In this document: one piece after another, positions 52,541 through 63,475 of the stretch | Position numbering within the stretch: the first letter of the stretch is position 1 | How the letters are laid out: each line of letters starts with the position of its first letter | NCBI RefSeq assembly: GCF_900188335.1 | Contig: NZ_FZOY01000002.1 | Coordinates: 124,001 to 188,000 of the forward strand | From: Tropicimonas sediminicola | Lineage (GTDB): Bacteria; Pseudomonadota; Alphaproteobacteria; Rhodobacterales; Rhodobacteraceae | Length of the DNA: 64,000 nt | Direction: 5' to 3' | Program-made: the position numbers and the translations under genes | Notes under the pieces: model-generated | Seen by the model: the letters and a program-made list of their open reading frames with translations, nothing else | Database searches by the model: none | Told to the model about the DNA's origin: nothing

Positions 52541-53643
52541 AGCTGCAGCTCTACTTCGCGCGCAAGTTCCTGACGATCCTCGGCGGCATCTTCCTTGTCT
52601 TCGGGATGTTCATCGTGCTGCTCGACATGGTGGAACAGATGCGCCGGTTCGACAGCGCGGAGCTGTCCTTCGGCGGCGCGCTGGAGCTGTCGATGCTCTC
52701 TGCGCCCGAGACGCTCTATTCGATGCTGCCGCTGGTGGTGATGCTGGCGACGCTGGCGCTGTTTCTCGGCCTCGCGCGCACTTCCGAGCTCGTGGTGACG
52801 CGCGCTGCCGGGCGCTCCGCGATCCGGGCGATGATCGCGCCGGCCATCGCGGCGGCGCTGGTCGGAGTGCTGGGCGTGACGGTTCTGAACCCGATCGTGG
52901 CCGCCACGAAGCACGCCTATGAACGCAAGGCCGCGGAGTTTTCCGGCGACGGGCGCAGCGTCCTGTCGGTCAGCCGCGACGGGCTCTGGCTGCGCCAGGG
53001 CGGCGCGGAGGGGCAGACCGTGATCCGCGCCCAGCGGGCCAATCTCGACGGCACCGTCCTTTACGGCGTGACCTTCACCGGCTTCGCCCCCGAAGGCGAC
53101 TCGCAGACCGGCGCGGTGCGCCGCGCCGAGGCCGAGAGCGCGACCCTGATCGACGGCGCGTGGGAGCTGACCAACGCCAAGCTCTGGCCGCTCGGCGTCG
53201 ACAACCCCGAACTGCGCGCCAGCTACCATGACACGCTGCTCCTGCCCTCCACCCTGACCCTCGACCAGATCCGAGACAGCTTCGGCTCTCCGGCCTCGGT
53301 GCCGATCTGGGAGCTGCCCGGGTTCATCCGCAATCTCGACGAGGCCGGCTTCTCCGCCCGCCTGCACCGGGTCTGGTTCCAGATGGAGCTGGCGCTGCCG
53401 CTGTTTCTTGCCGCGATGGTGATGATCGGCTCAGGCTTCACGATGCGCCACACCCGCTTCGGCCGGACCGGGCTGATGGTGCTCTTCGCGCTGCTGATGG
53501 GCTTCTCGGCCTTTTTCATCCGCAGCTTCGCCCAGATCCTCGGCCAGAACGGCGACCTGCCGATCGCGCTGGCTGCCTGGGCGCCGCCGGCGATCGCGAT
53601 CCTGATGTCCCTCGGCCTTCTGCTGCACCTGGAGGACGGATGA
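52537..53643 (+). CDS. lptG: LPS export permease LptG
   Basis: The 368-residue protein has the YjgP/YjgQ topology (membrane segments near residues 12-32, 55-78, 95-120 and three after 275) and a periplasmic domain between. It starts MKLQLYFARKFLTILGGIFL. It partners LptF in the LptB2FG transporter. It is coupled by 4-nt overlaps to lptF before it and lptD after it. Confidence 0.95.
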   Translation: MKLQLYFARKFLTILGGIFLVFGMFIVLLDMVEQMRRFDSAELSFGGALELSMLSAPETLYSMLPLVVMLATLALFLGLARTSELVVTRAAGRSAIRAMIAPAIAAALVGVLGVTVLNPIVAATKHAYERKAAEFSGDGRSVLSVSRDGLWLRQGGAEGQTVIRAQRANLDGTVLYGVTFTGFAPEGDSQTGAVRRAEAESATLIDGAWELTNAKLWPLGVDNPELRASYHDTLLLPSTLTLDQIRDSFGSPASVPIWELPGFIRNLDEAGFSARLHRVWFQMELALPLFLAAMVMIGSGFTMRHTRFGRTGLMVLFALLMGFSAFFIRSFAQILGQNGDLPIALAAWAPPAIAILMSLGLLLHLEDG

Positions 53644-55766
53644 GACTTCGCACCGCCCTGCTCGCCCTGATGCTGTCCACCGCCCTTCCCGCCGTGGCGC
53701 AGGAGGACAGCCCTGTCTCGACCCTGATCGCCGACCGGGTGGAGATCACCGCCGACGGCAAGCTGGTCGCCAGCGGCAATGTCGAGGCTTTCTACGAGGG
53801 CGCCCGGCTGCGGGCCGGCCGGATCACCTATGACGAGGACGCCGACCTGCTGGAGATCGAGGGGCCGATCGTCCTGACCCAGGGCGAGAACACCATCGTG
53901 CTCGCCGACAGCGCCGCGCTCTCGCCCGACCTCAGGAACGGCCTGCTGCGCTCGGCCCGCGTGGTGATGGACCAGCAGCTTCAGCTCGCCGCCGCCGAGA
54001 TCGACCGCGTCGACGGCCGCTACACGCAACTCTACCGGACCGTCGCCTCTTCCTGCGAGGTCTGCGCCGCGAACCCGGTGCCGCTCTGGCAGATCCGCGC
54101 CCGGCGGGTGGTGCATGACGACCTCGAGAAGCAGCTCTATTTCGACGACGCGGTCTTCGAGGTCGTCGGCGTCCCGGTGATGTACCTGCCGCAGCTCCGC
54201 CTGCCCGACCCGAGCGTCGAACGGGCGAGCGGTTTTCTCACCCCGAGCCTGCGCACCACGGACGAGCTCGGCCTGGGGGTGAAGATCCCCTATTTCTTCC
54301 GGATCGGCGACGACAAGGACCTGACGGTCACGCCCTATGTCTCGGCCAACCGGACCCGCACGCTGGAACTGCGCTACCGACAGGCCTTCCGCAGCGGCGA
54401 CATCGAGATGAACGGCGCGGTCAGCCGCGACGACATCCGCCCCGAGGGGCCGCGGGCCTACCTGTTCGCCGAGGGCGGGTTCTCGCTGCCGAATGACTAC
54501 AAGCTCGAGTTCGACATCGAGACGGTGTCGGACGACACCTACCTGCTCGACTACGATTATTCCGACAAGGACCGGCTCGACAGCGCGCTGAACCTGTCGC
54601 GCGTCGGCCGCGACCGGCTGTTCGAGACCGAGGCGGTCGTCTACCGCTCGCTGCGCTCCTCGGAGGACAACGAGACCCAGCCATTCCTCGTGGGCGACGC
54701 CACCTGGACGCGGCGCTACGACGTCCCGGTTATCGGCGGCACCGGCAGCTTCCAGCTCGAGGCGCATGGCCACCAGCGCCGTTCCTCCGAGGACGTGGAG
54801 GGGCGCGACGTCGGCCGGGTGGCCGGCCTGCTCGACTGGACCCGCGCCTGGTCCGGCCCCGTGGGCATGCTGTTCACCGCCGACGCGCGGCTGACCTTTG
54901 ACCACACCATCGTCGATGACGACAGCAACTACCCCGACACGATCAACCAGACGACGCCCTATGGCGCGGTCGAGATGCGCTGGCCCTGGGTTCGGCAGGA
55001 TGCCGGTTCCAGCCAGGTGATCGAACCGGTGGTGCAGCTCGTCTGGAGCCCGGACGACGGTGAAAACACCCCGCAGGACGAGAGCACGCAGCTCGAGTTC
55101 GACGAAGGCAACCTCTTTTCCTTCTCCCGCTTCCCCGCCGACGACGTGCAGGAGCGCGGCCTGCGGGCCAACGTCGGCATAAGCTGGACCCGCTACGACG
55201 AGGCCGGCTGGACGCTCGGCGCAACGGTCGGCCGGATCTACCGCCAGGACGATCTGGGCCAGTTCAGCGGCTACGAGACCTTCGACGGCATCGAGTCCGA
55301 CCTGCTGACCGCAGTGCGGCTGGAACTGCCGAACCGGATGACCCTGGTCAACCGGGCCTTGCTGGGTGACGATTACGACGTCACCAAGAACGAGCTGCGC
55401 CTGTCCTGGGACAGCGACATGCTGGAATTCGCCAGCACCTACGTCTGGATGCAGCCCAGCGAGGTCGAGGACCGCGACGACATCACCCACGAATGGCGCA
55501 TCGACGGCGACTGGCAGATCAACGATCGCTGGAGCAGTTCCGCCGACGTCCGCTACGACCTGGAACTGGACCGTTCGGCCTCCGCCCGCGTCGGGGTCGT
55601 CTACAGCACCGAATGCGCCACTTTCGACCTCTCGGTCCGCCGCCGCTTCACCTCGACCGACCAGCTCAACCCCTCGACCGACTACACCTTCGAGGTCCAG
55701 CTGGCCGGTTTCGGCAACACCGGCGAGGGCCGCTCGAGCGCGTCGCGCTCGGCCTGCCGGGGCTAG
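53640..55766 (+). CDS. lptD: LPS-assembly outer-membrane protein LptD
   Basis: The 708-residue protein has a signal peptide (residues 1-20), an OstA jellyroll (about 25-125: DRVEITADGKLVASGNVEAF, RLRAGRITYDEDADLLEIEG) and a C-terminal beta-barrel (about 200-700). Cysteines in the SSCEVCA segment near residue 140 and in TECATFDLSVRRRF near 660 can form the disulfides that LptD needs. It inserts lipopolysaccharide into the outer leaflet. It is slightly shorter than E. coli LptD (784). It is the third gene of a coupled operon. Confidence 0.95.
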   Translation: MRLRTALLALMLSTALPAVAQEDSPVSTLIADRVEITADGKLVASGNVEAFYEGARLRAGRITYDEDADLLEIEGPIVLTQGENTIVLADSAALSPDLRNGLLRSARVVMDQQLQLAAAEIDRVDGRYTQLYRTVASSCEVCAANPVPLWQIRARRVVHDDLEKQLYFDDAVFEVVGVPVMYLPQLRLPDPSVERASGFLTPSLRTTDELGLGVKIPYFFRIGDDKDLTVTPYVSANRTRTLELRYRQAFRSGDIEMNGAVSRDDIRPEGPRAYLFAEGGFSLPNDYKLEFDIETVSDDTYLLDYDYSDKDRLDSALNLSRVGRDRLFETEAVVYRSLRSSEDNETQPFLVGDATWTRRYDVPVIGGTGSFQLEAHGHQRRSSEDVEGRDVGRVAGLLDWTRAWSGPVGMLFTADARLTFDHTIVDDDSNYPDTINQTTPYGAVEMRWPWVRQDAGSSQVIEPVVQLVWSPDDGENTPQDESTQLEFDEGNLFSFSRFPADDVQERGLRANVGISWTRYDEAGWTLGATVGRIYRQDDLGQFSGYETFDGIESDLLTAVRLELPNRMTLVNRALLGDDYDVTKNELRLSWDSDMLEFASTYVWMQPSEVEDRDDITHEWRIDGDWQINDRWSSSADVRYDLELDRSASARVGVVYSTECATFDLSVRRRFTSTDQLNPSTDYTFEVQLAGFGNTGEGRSSASRSACRG

Positions 55767-55861
55767 ATCGGCTTGTCGCAGCGGTGCCGCTGGCATAGAA
55801 CGCGAAGGACACCCGGGCATTCGAGAGCGACCCGGGCGGGCAGCAACGGGAGCGCAGGACG

Positions 55862-57082
55862 ATGATCCGGATTCTTCGGTCGATCTTGGTGACGGGCTTG
55901 GCACTTGTCCCGTTGCAGTCTGAGGCGCAGTCCGGCAACCCGTTCTCGCCGGTCATCATCGTCAACGAGCGCCCGATCACATATTTCGAGCTGGAGCAGC
56001 GCCGGCGAATCCTGTCGCTGTTCCGCGCCACCGGCGACATCGACGAACGCGCCCGCAACGACCTGATCGACGACCGGCTGCGGGTCGATGCCGCGAACCG
56101 TCTCGGCATCACCATCGCGCCGGAGCAGACCGAAGAGGGCATGGCCGAGTTCGCGCAGCGAACCAATATGGACACCGAGACCTTCCTGTCCTCGCTGGCC
56201 GCCAACGGCGTCGACATGCAGACTTTCCGCGATTTCGTGAACGCCGGGGTGGTCTGGCGGGAGGTGGTGCGCACGCGCTTCGGACCGCGCGCCCAGATCA
56301 CCGACGCCGAGATCGACCGGGCGCTGGCCCTGACCTCGCAGAGCGGCGGCGCCGAGGCGACGCTGGCCGAGATCATCCTGCCCGCACGCACGCCCGAGGA
56401 GCTGGCGACTTCGGAGCAGATTGCCAACGATATCTACCAGAACACCACGTCGGTCAGTGGCTTCGCCGCTGCCGCGCGCCAGTACTCGGCCTCCCGGACC
56501 CGCGAGACCGGCGGCCGGCTGCCCCGCGCCATGCCGCTCTCCGAGATGCCCCCGGCAATCCGTGGCGAGATCCTGACCCTTGCGCCGGGCGGGGTGACGA
56601 CGCCGATCAACGTGCCCAACGCCATCGCGCTGTTCCAGCTTCTGGAGCTTCGCGAGACCGGCGTTGCCGAGGCGCAGGACGTGACCCTGGAATACGCGAC
56701 CTACCTGATCCCCGGCGGCCTCACCGAGACGGCACTTGCCGAAGCCGCGCGGGTCGCCGCCAGCACCGACACCTGCGACGATCTCTATGGCATCAACCTC
56801 GGCCAGTCGCCCGAGCGGCTGACCTTCGACACGCTGCCCGCCAGCGAGGTTCCCCGCGACATCGCGCTGGAGCTGGCCAAGCTAGATCCGGGCGAGACCT
56901 CCGCCGCGCTGGTCCGCGGCGGCAACCTCGCGATGCTCATGCTCTGCGCCCGCACCCCGGTCTTCGAGGAGCAGCCGGATCGCGAACGGGTGCGCAACCA
57001 GCTGATCAACCAGCGCCTCGCCGCCTATGGCGACGGATATCTGGCCGAACTGCGGGCCGACGCGATCATTCTCTACCCGTGA
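55862..57082 (+). CDS. surA: SurA-like periplasmic chaperone / peptidyl-prolyl isomerase
   Basis: The 406-residue protein has a signal peptide (MIRILRSILVTGLALVPLQ) and a SurA N-terminal helical domain (VIIVNERPITYFELEQRRRI, NDLIDDRLRVDAANRLG). One parvulin-like domain lies near 165-275 (ATLAEIILPARTPEE, GFAAAARQYSAS, GGRLPRAMPLSEMP). It helps outer-membrane proteins such as LptD to fold. The order lptD-surA-pdxA-rsmA is the same as in E. coli. Its stop overlaps the pdxA start. Confidence 0.9.
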   Translation: MIRILRSILVTGLALVPLQSEAQSGNPFSPVIIVNERPITYFELEQRRRILSLFRATGDIDERARNDLIDDRLRVDAANRLGITIAPEQTEEGMAEFAQRTNMDTETFLSSLAANGVDMQTFRDFVNAGVVWREVVRTRFGPRAQITDAEIDRALALTSQSGGAEATLAEIILPARTPEELATSEQIANDIYQNTTSVSGFAAAARQYSASRTRETGGRLPRAMPLSEMPPAIRGEILTLAPGGVTTPINVPNAIALFQLLELRETGVAEAQDVTLEYATYLIPGGLTETALAEAARVAASTDTCDDLYGINLGQSPERLTFDTLPASEVPRDIALELAKLDPGETSAALVRGGNLAMLMLCARTPVFEEQPDRERVRNQLINQRLAAYGDGYLAELRADAIILYP

Positions 57083-58077
57083 TGGCGGTCCCGGCCGCCT
57101 CCGCCGGCCTGCCGCCGGTGATGACCTGCGGCGAGCCCGCCGGCGTCGGACCCGAGATCGCGGCCCGCGCCTGGGACAGCCTGCGCGCCGAGCTTCCCTT
57201 TGCCTGGATCGGCGATCCCGCCCACCTGCCCGCCGGCACACCGGTGCGCGAGATCGAGACGCCCGCCGAGGCCGCCGACGTGGCCGCGGAGGCCCTGCCG
57301 GTCCTGCTTCACCCCTTCCCCGGCGCCGCGGTGCCGGGATGCCCGGACCCGGCCAATGCCGCCGAGGTGATCGCGGTGATCGCCCGCGCGGTGGAGCTGG
57401 CCCAGTCCGGCGCCGCCGGCGGCATCGTGACCGCGCCTATCAACAAGAAGGCGCTCAGGGACGGCGCCGGCTTTGCCTATCCGGGCCACACCGAGTTTCT
57501 GGCCGCCCTCGCCGGGGTCGAGCGCGTGGTGATGATGCTGGCCTGCGAGGCGCTGCGGGTGGTTCCGACCACGATCCACATTCCCCTTTCCGTCGTGGCG
57601 CGAGAGCTGACGCCGGAACTGCTGGCCGAAACCATCCTGATCACCGACGCGGCGCTGCGCCGGGATTTCGGGATCGCGTCGCCGCGGCTGGCGGTGGCCG
57701 GGCTCAACCCCCATGCCGGCGAAGGCGGCGCGATGGGCCGCGAGGAGACCGACTGGATCGCCCCGATGCTGGAAGACATGCGATCCGACGGGCTCTCGCT
57801 CGCCGGCCCGCTGCCCGCCGACACCATGTTCCACCCCGAGGCCCGGGCGCGGTACGACGCGGCCATCTGCATGTATCACGACCAGGCGCTGATCCCGATC
57901 AAGACCCTGGATTTCGCACGCGGGGTGAACGTGACCCTCGGCCTGCCCTTCATCCGCACCTCCCCCGACCACGGCACCGCCTTCGACATCGCCGGCAAGG
58001 GCGTGGCCGATATCCGCTCCACTGTCGAGGCGCTGCGGCTTGCCGGGCGCATGGCGCGCACACGGGCAGAGGCATGA
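57082..58077 (+). CDS. pdxA: 4-hydroxythreonine-4-phosphate dehydrogenase
   Basis: The 331-residue protein matches Pdx[18 protein letters not shown] near the N-terminus, [26 protein letters not shown] with a metal-binding His, [16 protein letters not shown], and [15 protein letters not shown] with another metal His. It acts in pyridoxal phosphate synthesis. ATG 57082 shares a base with the surA stop (TGATG); a GTG one codon upstream is also possible. Confidence 0.96.
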   Translation: MAVPAASAGLPPVMTCGEPAGVGPEIAARAWDSLRAELPFAWIGDPAHLPAGTPVREIETPAEAADVAAEALPVLLHPFPGAAVPGCPDPANAAEVIAVIARAVELAQSGAAGGIVTAPINKKALRDGAGFAYPGHTEFLAALAGVERVVMMLACEALRVVPTTIHIPLSVVARELTPELLAETILITDAALRRDFGIASPRLAVAGLNPHAGEGGAMGREETDWIAPMLEDMRSDGLSLAGPLPADTMFHPEARARYDAAICMYHDQALIPIKTLDFARGVNVTLGLPFIRTSPDHGTAFDIAGKGVADIRSTVEALRLAGRMARTRAEA

Positions 58078-58165
58078 CCGTTCCTGCCACGTCCAACCGA
58101 GCCGGCGGAAGGGAAACGCCTGCGTTCCGCGCGCTTGTTTCCAAACATATGAGGGGGCCGCAGCC

Positions 58166-59017
58166 ATGAGTGCGATCGACGGCTTGCCGCCGCTGCGCGA
58201 GGTGATCCGGACCCACGGACTCGCGGCCAAGAAGTCGCTGGGCCAGAACTTCCTGCTCGACCTGAACCTGACCGCGCGCATCGCGCGCATTCCGGGCGAC
58301 CTGTCCGGGGCGTCGGTCCTGGAAGTCGGCCCCGGCCCTGGTGGACTGACGCGCGGCCTGCTGGCCGAGGGCGCGGGGCGGGTTCTGGCGATCGAGAAGG
58401 ACGCGCGCTGCCTGCCGGCCCTGGCCGAGGTGGCGGCGGCCTATCCCGGTCGGCTCGAGGTGATCGAGGGCGATGCGCTGGAGGTGGACGCGCTGGCGCA
58501 TCTCGCCCCGCCGATCCACGTGGTGGCCAACCTGCCCTACAACGTCGGCACCGAGTTGCTCACGCGCTGGCTGTCGCCGCCGGAATGGCCGCCCTACTGG
58601 GCCTCGCTCACGCTGATGTTCCAGCAGGAAGTGGCGGAGCGGATCGTGGCGCAGCCCGGCGGCAAGGCGTATGGCCGGCTGGCAGTGCTGGCACAATGGC
58701 GCTGCGATGCGCGCATCGCACTCCGTCTGCCGCCAGAGGCGTTCACCCCGCCCCCCAAGGTGAGTTCCGCCGTCGTCCACCTTCGCCCGCTGCCTGAGCC
58801 ACGCTGGCCGGCCGAGCCGGAGGTCCTGTCGCGCGTTGTGGGCATGGCCTTCAACCAGCGGCGCAAGATGCTGCGCGCCTCGCTCAAGGGCTTGGGCGGC
58901 GATGTTGAAAGCCTGCTGGAGGCGGCGGGCATCGCGCCCACCGATCGGGCCGAGCAGGTCTCCATCGAGCAGTTCGCCGCGCTGGCGCGTGGCGTCGCCG
59001 CACGCAGCCGCAACTGA
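58166..59017 (+). CDS. rsmA: 16S rRNA (adenine(1518)-N6/adenine(1519)-N6) dimethyltransferase
   Basis: The 283-residue protein has [19 protein letters not shown], the SAM-binding motif [16 protein letters not shown] and the catalytic [11 protein letters not shown] motif of KsgA/RsmA, plus a C-terminal helical domain ([15 protein letters not shown]). It dimethylates two adenines near the 3' end of 16S rRNA. ATG 58166 (MSAIDG) fits the family; the longer upstream frame is not needed. Confidence 0.96.
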   Translation: MSAIDGLPPLREVIRTHGLAAKKSLGQNFLLDLNLTARIARIPGDLSGASVLEVGPGPGGLTRGLLAEGAGRVLAIEKDARCLPALAEVAAAYPGRLEVIEGDALEVDALAHLAPPIHVVANLPYNVGTELLTRWLSPPEWPPYWASLTLMFQQEVAERIVAQPGGKAYGRLAVLAQWRCDARIALRLPPEAFTPPPKVSSAVVHLRPLPEPRWPAEPEVLSRVVGMAFNQRRKMLRASLKGLGGDVESLLEAAGIAPTDRAEQVSIEQFAALARGVAARSRN

Positions 59018-59076
59018 CGGCAAGCCGGAATCCCGGCCAGCGACCGACGCCCCGAGGGGCGCCGCAGCGCGCGCTG

Positions 59077-59787
59077 TTACTTCGCGGTCTCGGTTGAGCT
59101 TTCCTGCCCACCGGGCGCCTCGGCCGGAGCATCCTGCGCCGGGGCGGCGGAGGCTTCGGGCGTATCCGTCTTGCGCTTGCGGGTCCGCGGGGCGCGCGGT
59201 TTCGCCTTGGGCTTGGCCTTGGCTTCGGGCGTCTCGACGAGCGTGTTGCCCTCTCCGCCTTCGGCCGGCGCATCCACCACAGTCGCTTCGGATTTCTTGG
59301 CCGGCGGCACATCCATCACGAGGTCGGGCTGCGGGGTACCCTGGCTCGCGTCCTCGATCACGTCCGGTCCGCTGGTGTCCGGCTGGTCGATCGACTGGAA
59401 CGCGTCCGAGCGGAAATCCTCGCGGCGCTGGTTGCCGGCGTTGTTCCCGCCGTCCCCACCGGAGTTTCCGTTGTTCCCGTCGTTGCGCTCGCGCTGACGG
59501 TCCCGGTTGGACTGCTCCTGCTGCTCGCGGCGGGCATCCTGCTCGCGTTGCGCCTCGCCCAGCATGCGGGTGTAGTGCTCCGCGTGCTGCTGGAAGTTTT
59601 CCGCGGCAACCCGGTCGTTGCCCAGCGTCGCGTCGCGGGCGAGCTGGGTGTACTTGTCGATGATCTGCTGCGGGGTGCCACGCACCTTGCCCTCCGGACC
59701 CGACGAATCGAAGACCCGGTTGACGATATTTCCCATCGAGCGCGAGCGGTTCGACTTCGAACGCGAACGTGACTTGGATGATCTCAT
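59077..59787 (-). CDS. DUF4167 protein
   Basis: The 236-residue hydrophilic protein has a very basic N-terminus (RSSKSRSRSKSNRSRSMGN), then the DUF4167 core (NRVFDSSGPEGKVRGTPQQI, KYTQLARDATLGNDRVAAEN, HAEHYTRMLGEAQRE). A long Asn/Gly, acidic and Ala/Pro/Lys-rich disordered tail follows. The domain is specific to alphaproteobacteria and probably binds nucleic acid or the ribosome; that is inferred from charge. It follows prfA and prmC, its conserved neighbours. Confidence 0.9.
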   Translation of the reverse strand: MRSSKSRSRSKSNRSRSMGNIVNRVFDSSGPEGKVRGTPQQIIDKYTQLARDATLGNDRVAAENFQQHAEHYTRMLGEAQREQDARREQQEQSNRDRQRERNDGNNGNSGGDGGNNAGNQRREDFRSDAFQSIDQPDTSGPDVIEDASQGTPQPDLVMDVPPAKKSEATVVDAPAEGGEGNTLVETPEAKAKPKAKPRAPRTRKRKTDTPEASAAPAQDAPAEAPGGQESSTETAK

Positions 59788-60014
59788 GTGTATCTAGTTC
59801 CGCCTTGTTGCGGGGGCGGACCTTGTGTTGCTTGCTGCAGGCTCAGCGCCCGCGCGTCGGTCCGAGTTGTTATGGCTTTCGTGCGCGGGGGGCCGTCGGC
59901 CGCCGTTCCGTGCCTGTTCTGCTAATCATGCGACGGCTGCCGTGACAAGTCAAAAACCGTTCAAACAGCCGGAAAGCGCCGATCACAGGTCCGAACGTGC
60001 CGTTTGGGGCACGT

Positions 60015-60845
60015 TCATGGGCGTTCTGCGTTTCCGATGACCACCCTTCTGCGTCCATCGAGATCGGTACGAAAGCCGATGTCTTCAAGCCCAGCCGCCC
60101 CGAAAATCTCCGCCACGGCCGCAGCCTGGGTGGCGCCGACCTCGACCATGAGCCGCCCGCCGGGGGCGAGGTGTGCCGAGGCGCCTGCGGCGATGGCGCG
60201 GTAGGCCGAAAGCCCGTCGGCCTCGTCGGTCAGGGCCATCCGCGGCTCCCAGAGCCGGGTTTCGGGCGCAAGGCCGACCATCTCCGCCGCGGCGATATAG
60301 GGCGGGTTGGAGACGATCAGGTCGAATTGCCCGGTGACCGCGCCGAACCAGTCCGACTGGCGGAACTCCGCGTCGATCCCGAGCGCCGCGGCATTGCTGC
60401 GTGCGACGTCGAGCGCGGCCGGAGAGGCATCTACGCCGAGGCCCGTCGATCCGGGGCATTCTGCAAGCAATGTCAGCAGGATACAGCCAGTTCCTGAACC
60501 AAGGTCCAGTACGCGTTCAAAGGGTTTTTCCAGTGCCGCGGCAACCAGCGTCTCGGTTTCCGGGCGCGGGTCGAGCACATCGGCGGTCACGCGGAACGGA
60601 CGCCCGTAGAACAGCCGCTCGCCGATAATGTGGGACACCGGCCTGCGCTCTTCTCGAGCCGCGAGCGCATTTTCCAGCGCCTCCCCGCCCTCGAAGGCAT
60701 CACGCAGGTGCAGGCTCAGCCTGTCGGCGCCAATCCCCGCGGCAAAGGCCACCAGCCTGCGGGCATCGCGTTCGGGCGTCTCGACCCCGGCCGCCCGCAG
60801 GCGCGCCGTCGCCGTCGCGATCACGTCCGCGAAGGTGGCGCTCAC
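60015..60845 (-). CDS. prmC: Release factor glutamine methyltransferase
   Basis: The 276-residue protein has an N-terminal helical domain, then a SAM motif [16 protein letters not shown] near residue 115 and the catalytic [11 protein letters not shown] motif near 180. It methylates the glutamine of the GGQ motif in release factors RF1 and RF2. The GTG start at 60845 overlaps the prfA stop by 4 nt, so enzyme and substrate are coupled. Confidence 0.96.
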   Translation of the reverse strand: MSATFADVIATATARLRAAGVETPERDARRLVAFAAGIGADRLSLHLRDAFEGGEALENALAAREERRPVSHIIGERLFYGRPFRVTADVLDPRPETETLVAAALEKPFERVLDLGSGTGCILLTLLAECPGSTGLGVDASPAALDVARSNAAALGIDAEFRQSDWFGAVTGQFDLIVSNPPYIAAAEMVGLAPETRLWEPRMALTDEADGLSAYRAIAAGASAHLAPGGRLMVEVGATQAAAVAEIFGAAGLEDIGFRTDLDGRRRVVIGNAERP

Positions 60846-61897
60846 GCGCCCATCTCGGCCAGCTTGCGGGCCTGATCGTCGGCAGTCAGCGCGTCGATCA
60901 CCTCTCCCAGGTCGCCCTGCATCACCTGGTCGAGCTTGTAGAGCGTCAGGTTGATACGGTGGTCGGTCATCCGCCCCTGCGGGAAGTTGTAGGTGCGAAT
61001 CCGTTCCGAGCGGTCACCCGTGCCAACCTGGCTGCGCCGGTCGGCCGCGCGCTCGTCGGCGGCCTTCTGGCGCTCCATGTCGTAGAGTCGTGCCCGCAGC
61101 ACCTGCATGGCGATCTCGCGGTTGCGGTGCTGGGATTTCTCCGAACTCGTCACCACGATGCCGGTCGGCAGGTGGGTGATCCGCACCGCGGAATCGGTGG
61201 TGTTCACGTGCTGGCCGCCGGCGCCGCTGGCGCGCATCGTGTCGATCCTGAGATCGCTCGCCGGGATGGCGATATCGACCTCCTCGGCCTCGGGCAGCAC
61301 CGCGACGGTGGCGGCCGACGTGTGGATGCGCCCGCCGCTCTCGGTCTCCGGCACGCGCTGCACCCGATGGACGCCGGATTCGTACTTGAGCCGGGCGAAG
61401 ACGCCGTCGCCCTGCACATGGGCCACGGCCTCCTTGATGCCGCCAAGTTCGCTCTCCTGCGCCTCGATCAGCTCAAACTTCCAGCCCTCGGCCTCGGCAA
61501 AGCGCTGGTACATGCGCAGCAGATCCCCGGCAAAGAGCGCCGCCTCCTCGCCGCCGGTTCCGGGGCGGATCTCGATCATCGCCGGGCGGGCATCGGCGGC
61601 GTCCTTGGGCAGCAGCGCCAGCTGCAGCGCCTTCTCGTGTTCCGGCAGGCGGGCGCGCAGGTCCGGAAGCTCCTCCTCCGCCAGATCCTTCATCTCGGGG
61701 TCCTCGAGCATCGCCTCGGCCTCTGCGATATCGGACCGGCACCGGCGCCAGGCGGCGATCTCGGCCACCACGGGCTTGAGGTCGGAATATTCCTTCGCGA
61801 GGCGCGCGATCTCGCCCGCCCCGGCACCCCCGGCCATCTTCGCCTCCAGGAACTCGAAGCGCGCCGTAATCTCTTGAAGTCTTTCCTCGGGAACCAT
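60842..61897 (-). CDS. prfA: Peptide chain release factor 1
   Basis: The 351-residue protein has the codon-recognition region around [20 protein letters not shown] and the peptidyl-tRNA hydrolysis motif [20 protein letters not shown]. It ends translation at UAA and UAG. ATG 61897 (MVPEERL) fits the family; a frame from 61933 is 12 residues longer. The substitution PET at the usual PxT tripeptide is common outside enterobacteria. Confidence 0.97.
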   Translation of the reverse strand: MVPEERLQEITARFEFLEAKMAGGAGAGEIARLAKEYSDLKPVVAEIAAWRRCRSDIAEAEAMLEDPEMKDLAEEELPDLRARLPEHEKALQLALLPKDAADARPAMIEIRPGTGGEEAALFAGDLLRMYQRFAEAEGWKFELIEAQESELGGIKEAVAHVQGDGVFARLKYESGVHRVQRVPETESGGRIHTSAATVAVLPEAEEVDIAIPASDLRIDTMRASGAGGQHVNTTDSAVRITHLPTGIVVTSSEKSQHRNREIAMQVLRARLYDMERQKAADERAADRRSQVGTGDRSERIRTYNFPQGRMTDHRINLTLYKLDQVMQGDLGEVIDALTADDQARKLAEMGA

Positions 61898-61960
61898 GCC
61901 GGGCTGCGTGCAGGATTGCGCGGCTTTGGTCAAGAGGTCGCGATATGCTATGATCTCCGG

Positions 61961-62239
61961 ATGCGCAGCCTGCCGTTCCTGCCTCTTCTGCTTGCCGCCG
62001 GCCCCGCCCTCGCGGAGGGCCCGGGAGAGGCCGGCACGGGCATCGACTGCTACTGCACGGACCGGCAGGGCGCCCGCGTGGAGCTGGGCGAGACCATCTG
62101 CCTGACGGTCGACGGCCGCGCCTTTCTCGCCCGTTGCGAGATGTCTCTCAACACCCCGATGTGGCGCGAGACCGGCGACGGCTGCGTCAGCTCACAGCGC
62201 GGCCCGGCCCGCGCGCTGCTCTCCATAAGTCCGGTATGA
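61961..62239 (+). CDS. Small exported protein of unknown function
   Basis: The 92-residue protein has a signal peptide ([18 protein letters not shown]) and a small mature part with four cysteines ([24 protein letters not shown] and DGCVSSQRG give five in all). Cysteine content and size suit a disulfide-bonded periplasmic protein. It lies between divergent prfA and convergent M20 genes. The family is not recognised. Confidence 0.65.
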   Translation: MRSLPFLPLLLAAGPALAEGPGEAGTGIDCYCTDRQGARVELGETICLTVDGRAFLARCEMSLNTPMWRETGDGCVSSQRGPARALLSISPV

Positions 62240-62248
62240 GGCCCCCGG

Positions 62249-63412
62249 TCACTCGAGCGGCAGCGCCCGCTCTACCAGCCGCGCAAAGAAGCTTGCCCCG
62301 ACCGGCGCGATCTCGTCGTTGAAATCGAAGGCCGGGTGGTGGCACATCGGCCCCTCGCCCTGCCCGATGAACAGGAACGCGCCGGGCCGCTCTAGCAGCA
62401 TGAAGGAGAAGTCCTCCGCCCCCATCTCGGGGTTGCGGGTCATCTCCACCCTGCCCTCGCCGGCGATCTCGCGCGCCACCTCCACGGCGAATTCCGTCTG
62501 TGCCGCGTGGTTGACCGTCGCCGGGTATTCCGGGCGATAGTCGAGCACGATCTCCACCCCCATCGCGGCGCCGATCCCGGCGCAGATCTCCTCCATCCGC
62601 CGGCGCACCATCTGCTGTGCCTCCGGGCGGAAGCTGCGCACCGTGCCGCCGATCACCGCCTGTGCGGGGATCACGTTGTTGGCCGATCCCGCGTTGATCC
62701 GGGTCACCGACAGCACCACCGTATCCAGCGGTGCAACGTTGCGGGAGAGGATCGTGTCGAAGGCCGAGACGAGTTGCACCGAGGCCGCCACCGGGTCCAC
62801 CGACTGCTGCGGCCAGGCGGCGTGCCCGCCGACGCCCCGCAGCGTGATCTCGAAATCGTCCACCGCCGCCATCAGCGGCCCCGGGCGCGTCGCGAAGCGG
62901 CCGGCCTCCATGTCGGGCGCGGTGTGCAGCGCATAGACCTCGCCGATCCCGAAGCGCTCCATGATCCCTTCGCGGCACATCTCCCGGCCGCCGCCGCCAT
63001 CCTCTTCGGCCGGCTGGAAGATCAGCGCCACCGTGCCCGCGAAACGCCGGGTCTCGGCGAGGTACTTCGCCGCGCCGAGCAGCATCGTCGTATGCCCGTC
63101 ATGCCCGCAGGCATGCATCCGCCCCGGGCTTTCGCTGGCATGCTCCGCCCCGGTTTCCTCCGCGATCGGCAGCGCGTCCATGTCGGCCCGGAGCCCGACG
63201 ACCGGCCCGTCGCCCTGCCCCTTGATCAGCGCCACCATGCCGGTGCCGGCAATGCCCTCATGCAGCTCATCCACCCCGATCTCGCGCAGCCGCTCGGCGA
63301 CGAACCGAGAGGTCCTGGGCAGGTCGAATCCGAGTTCCGGATTGCGGTGCAGCCAGCGCCGCCAGGATTGCATCTCCTCGGCATAGCCCGCGATGCGATT
63401 GAGAACCGGCAT
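62249..63412 (-). CDS. M20-family amidohydrolase (hippurate hydrolase / N-acyl amino acid deacylase type)
   Basis: The 387-residue protein has the M20D metal motifs GLRADMDALPIAEETG, MHACGHDGHTTMLLGAAKYL and FQPAEEDGGGGREMC, a dimerisation insert (RGVGGHAAWPQQSVDPV) and NPEMGAEDFSFML near the C-terminus. Such enzymes remove acyl groups from amino acids or cleave peptides; the substrate cannot be read. ATG 63412 has GGGAG eight bases upstream; ATG 63418 is too close to it. Confidence 0.92.
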   Translation of the reverse strand: MPVLNRIAGYAEEMQSWRRWLHRNPELGFDLPRTSRFVAERLREIGVDELHEGIAGTGMVALIKGQGDGPVVGLRADMDALPIAEETGAEHASESPGRMHACGHDGHTTMLLGAAKYLAETRRFAGTVALIFQPAEEDGGGGREMCREGIMERFGIGEVYALHTAPDMEAGRFATRPGPLMAAVDDFEITLRGVGGHAAWPQQSVDPVAASVQLVSAFDTILSRNVAPLDTVVLSVTRINAGSANNVIPAQAVIGGTVRSFRPEAQQMVRRRMEEICAGIGAAMGVEIVLDYRPEYPATVNHAAQTEFAVEVAREIAGEGRVEMTRNPEMGAEDFSFMLLERPGAFLFIGQGEGPMCHHPAFDFNDEIAPVGASFFARLVERALPLE

Positions 63413-63475
63413 GGACATGTCTCCCGAAACCGCCCTAATTCGCGGCGACCCTAGTCCAGGACAGGAGCCGCGACC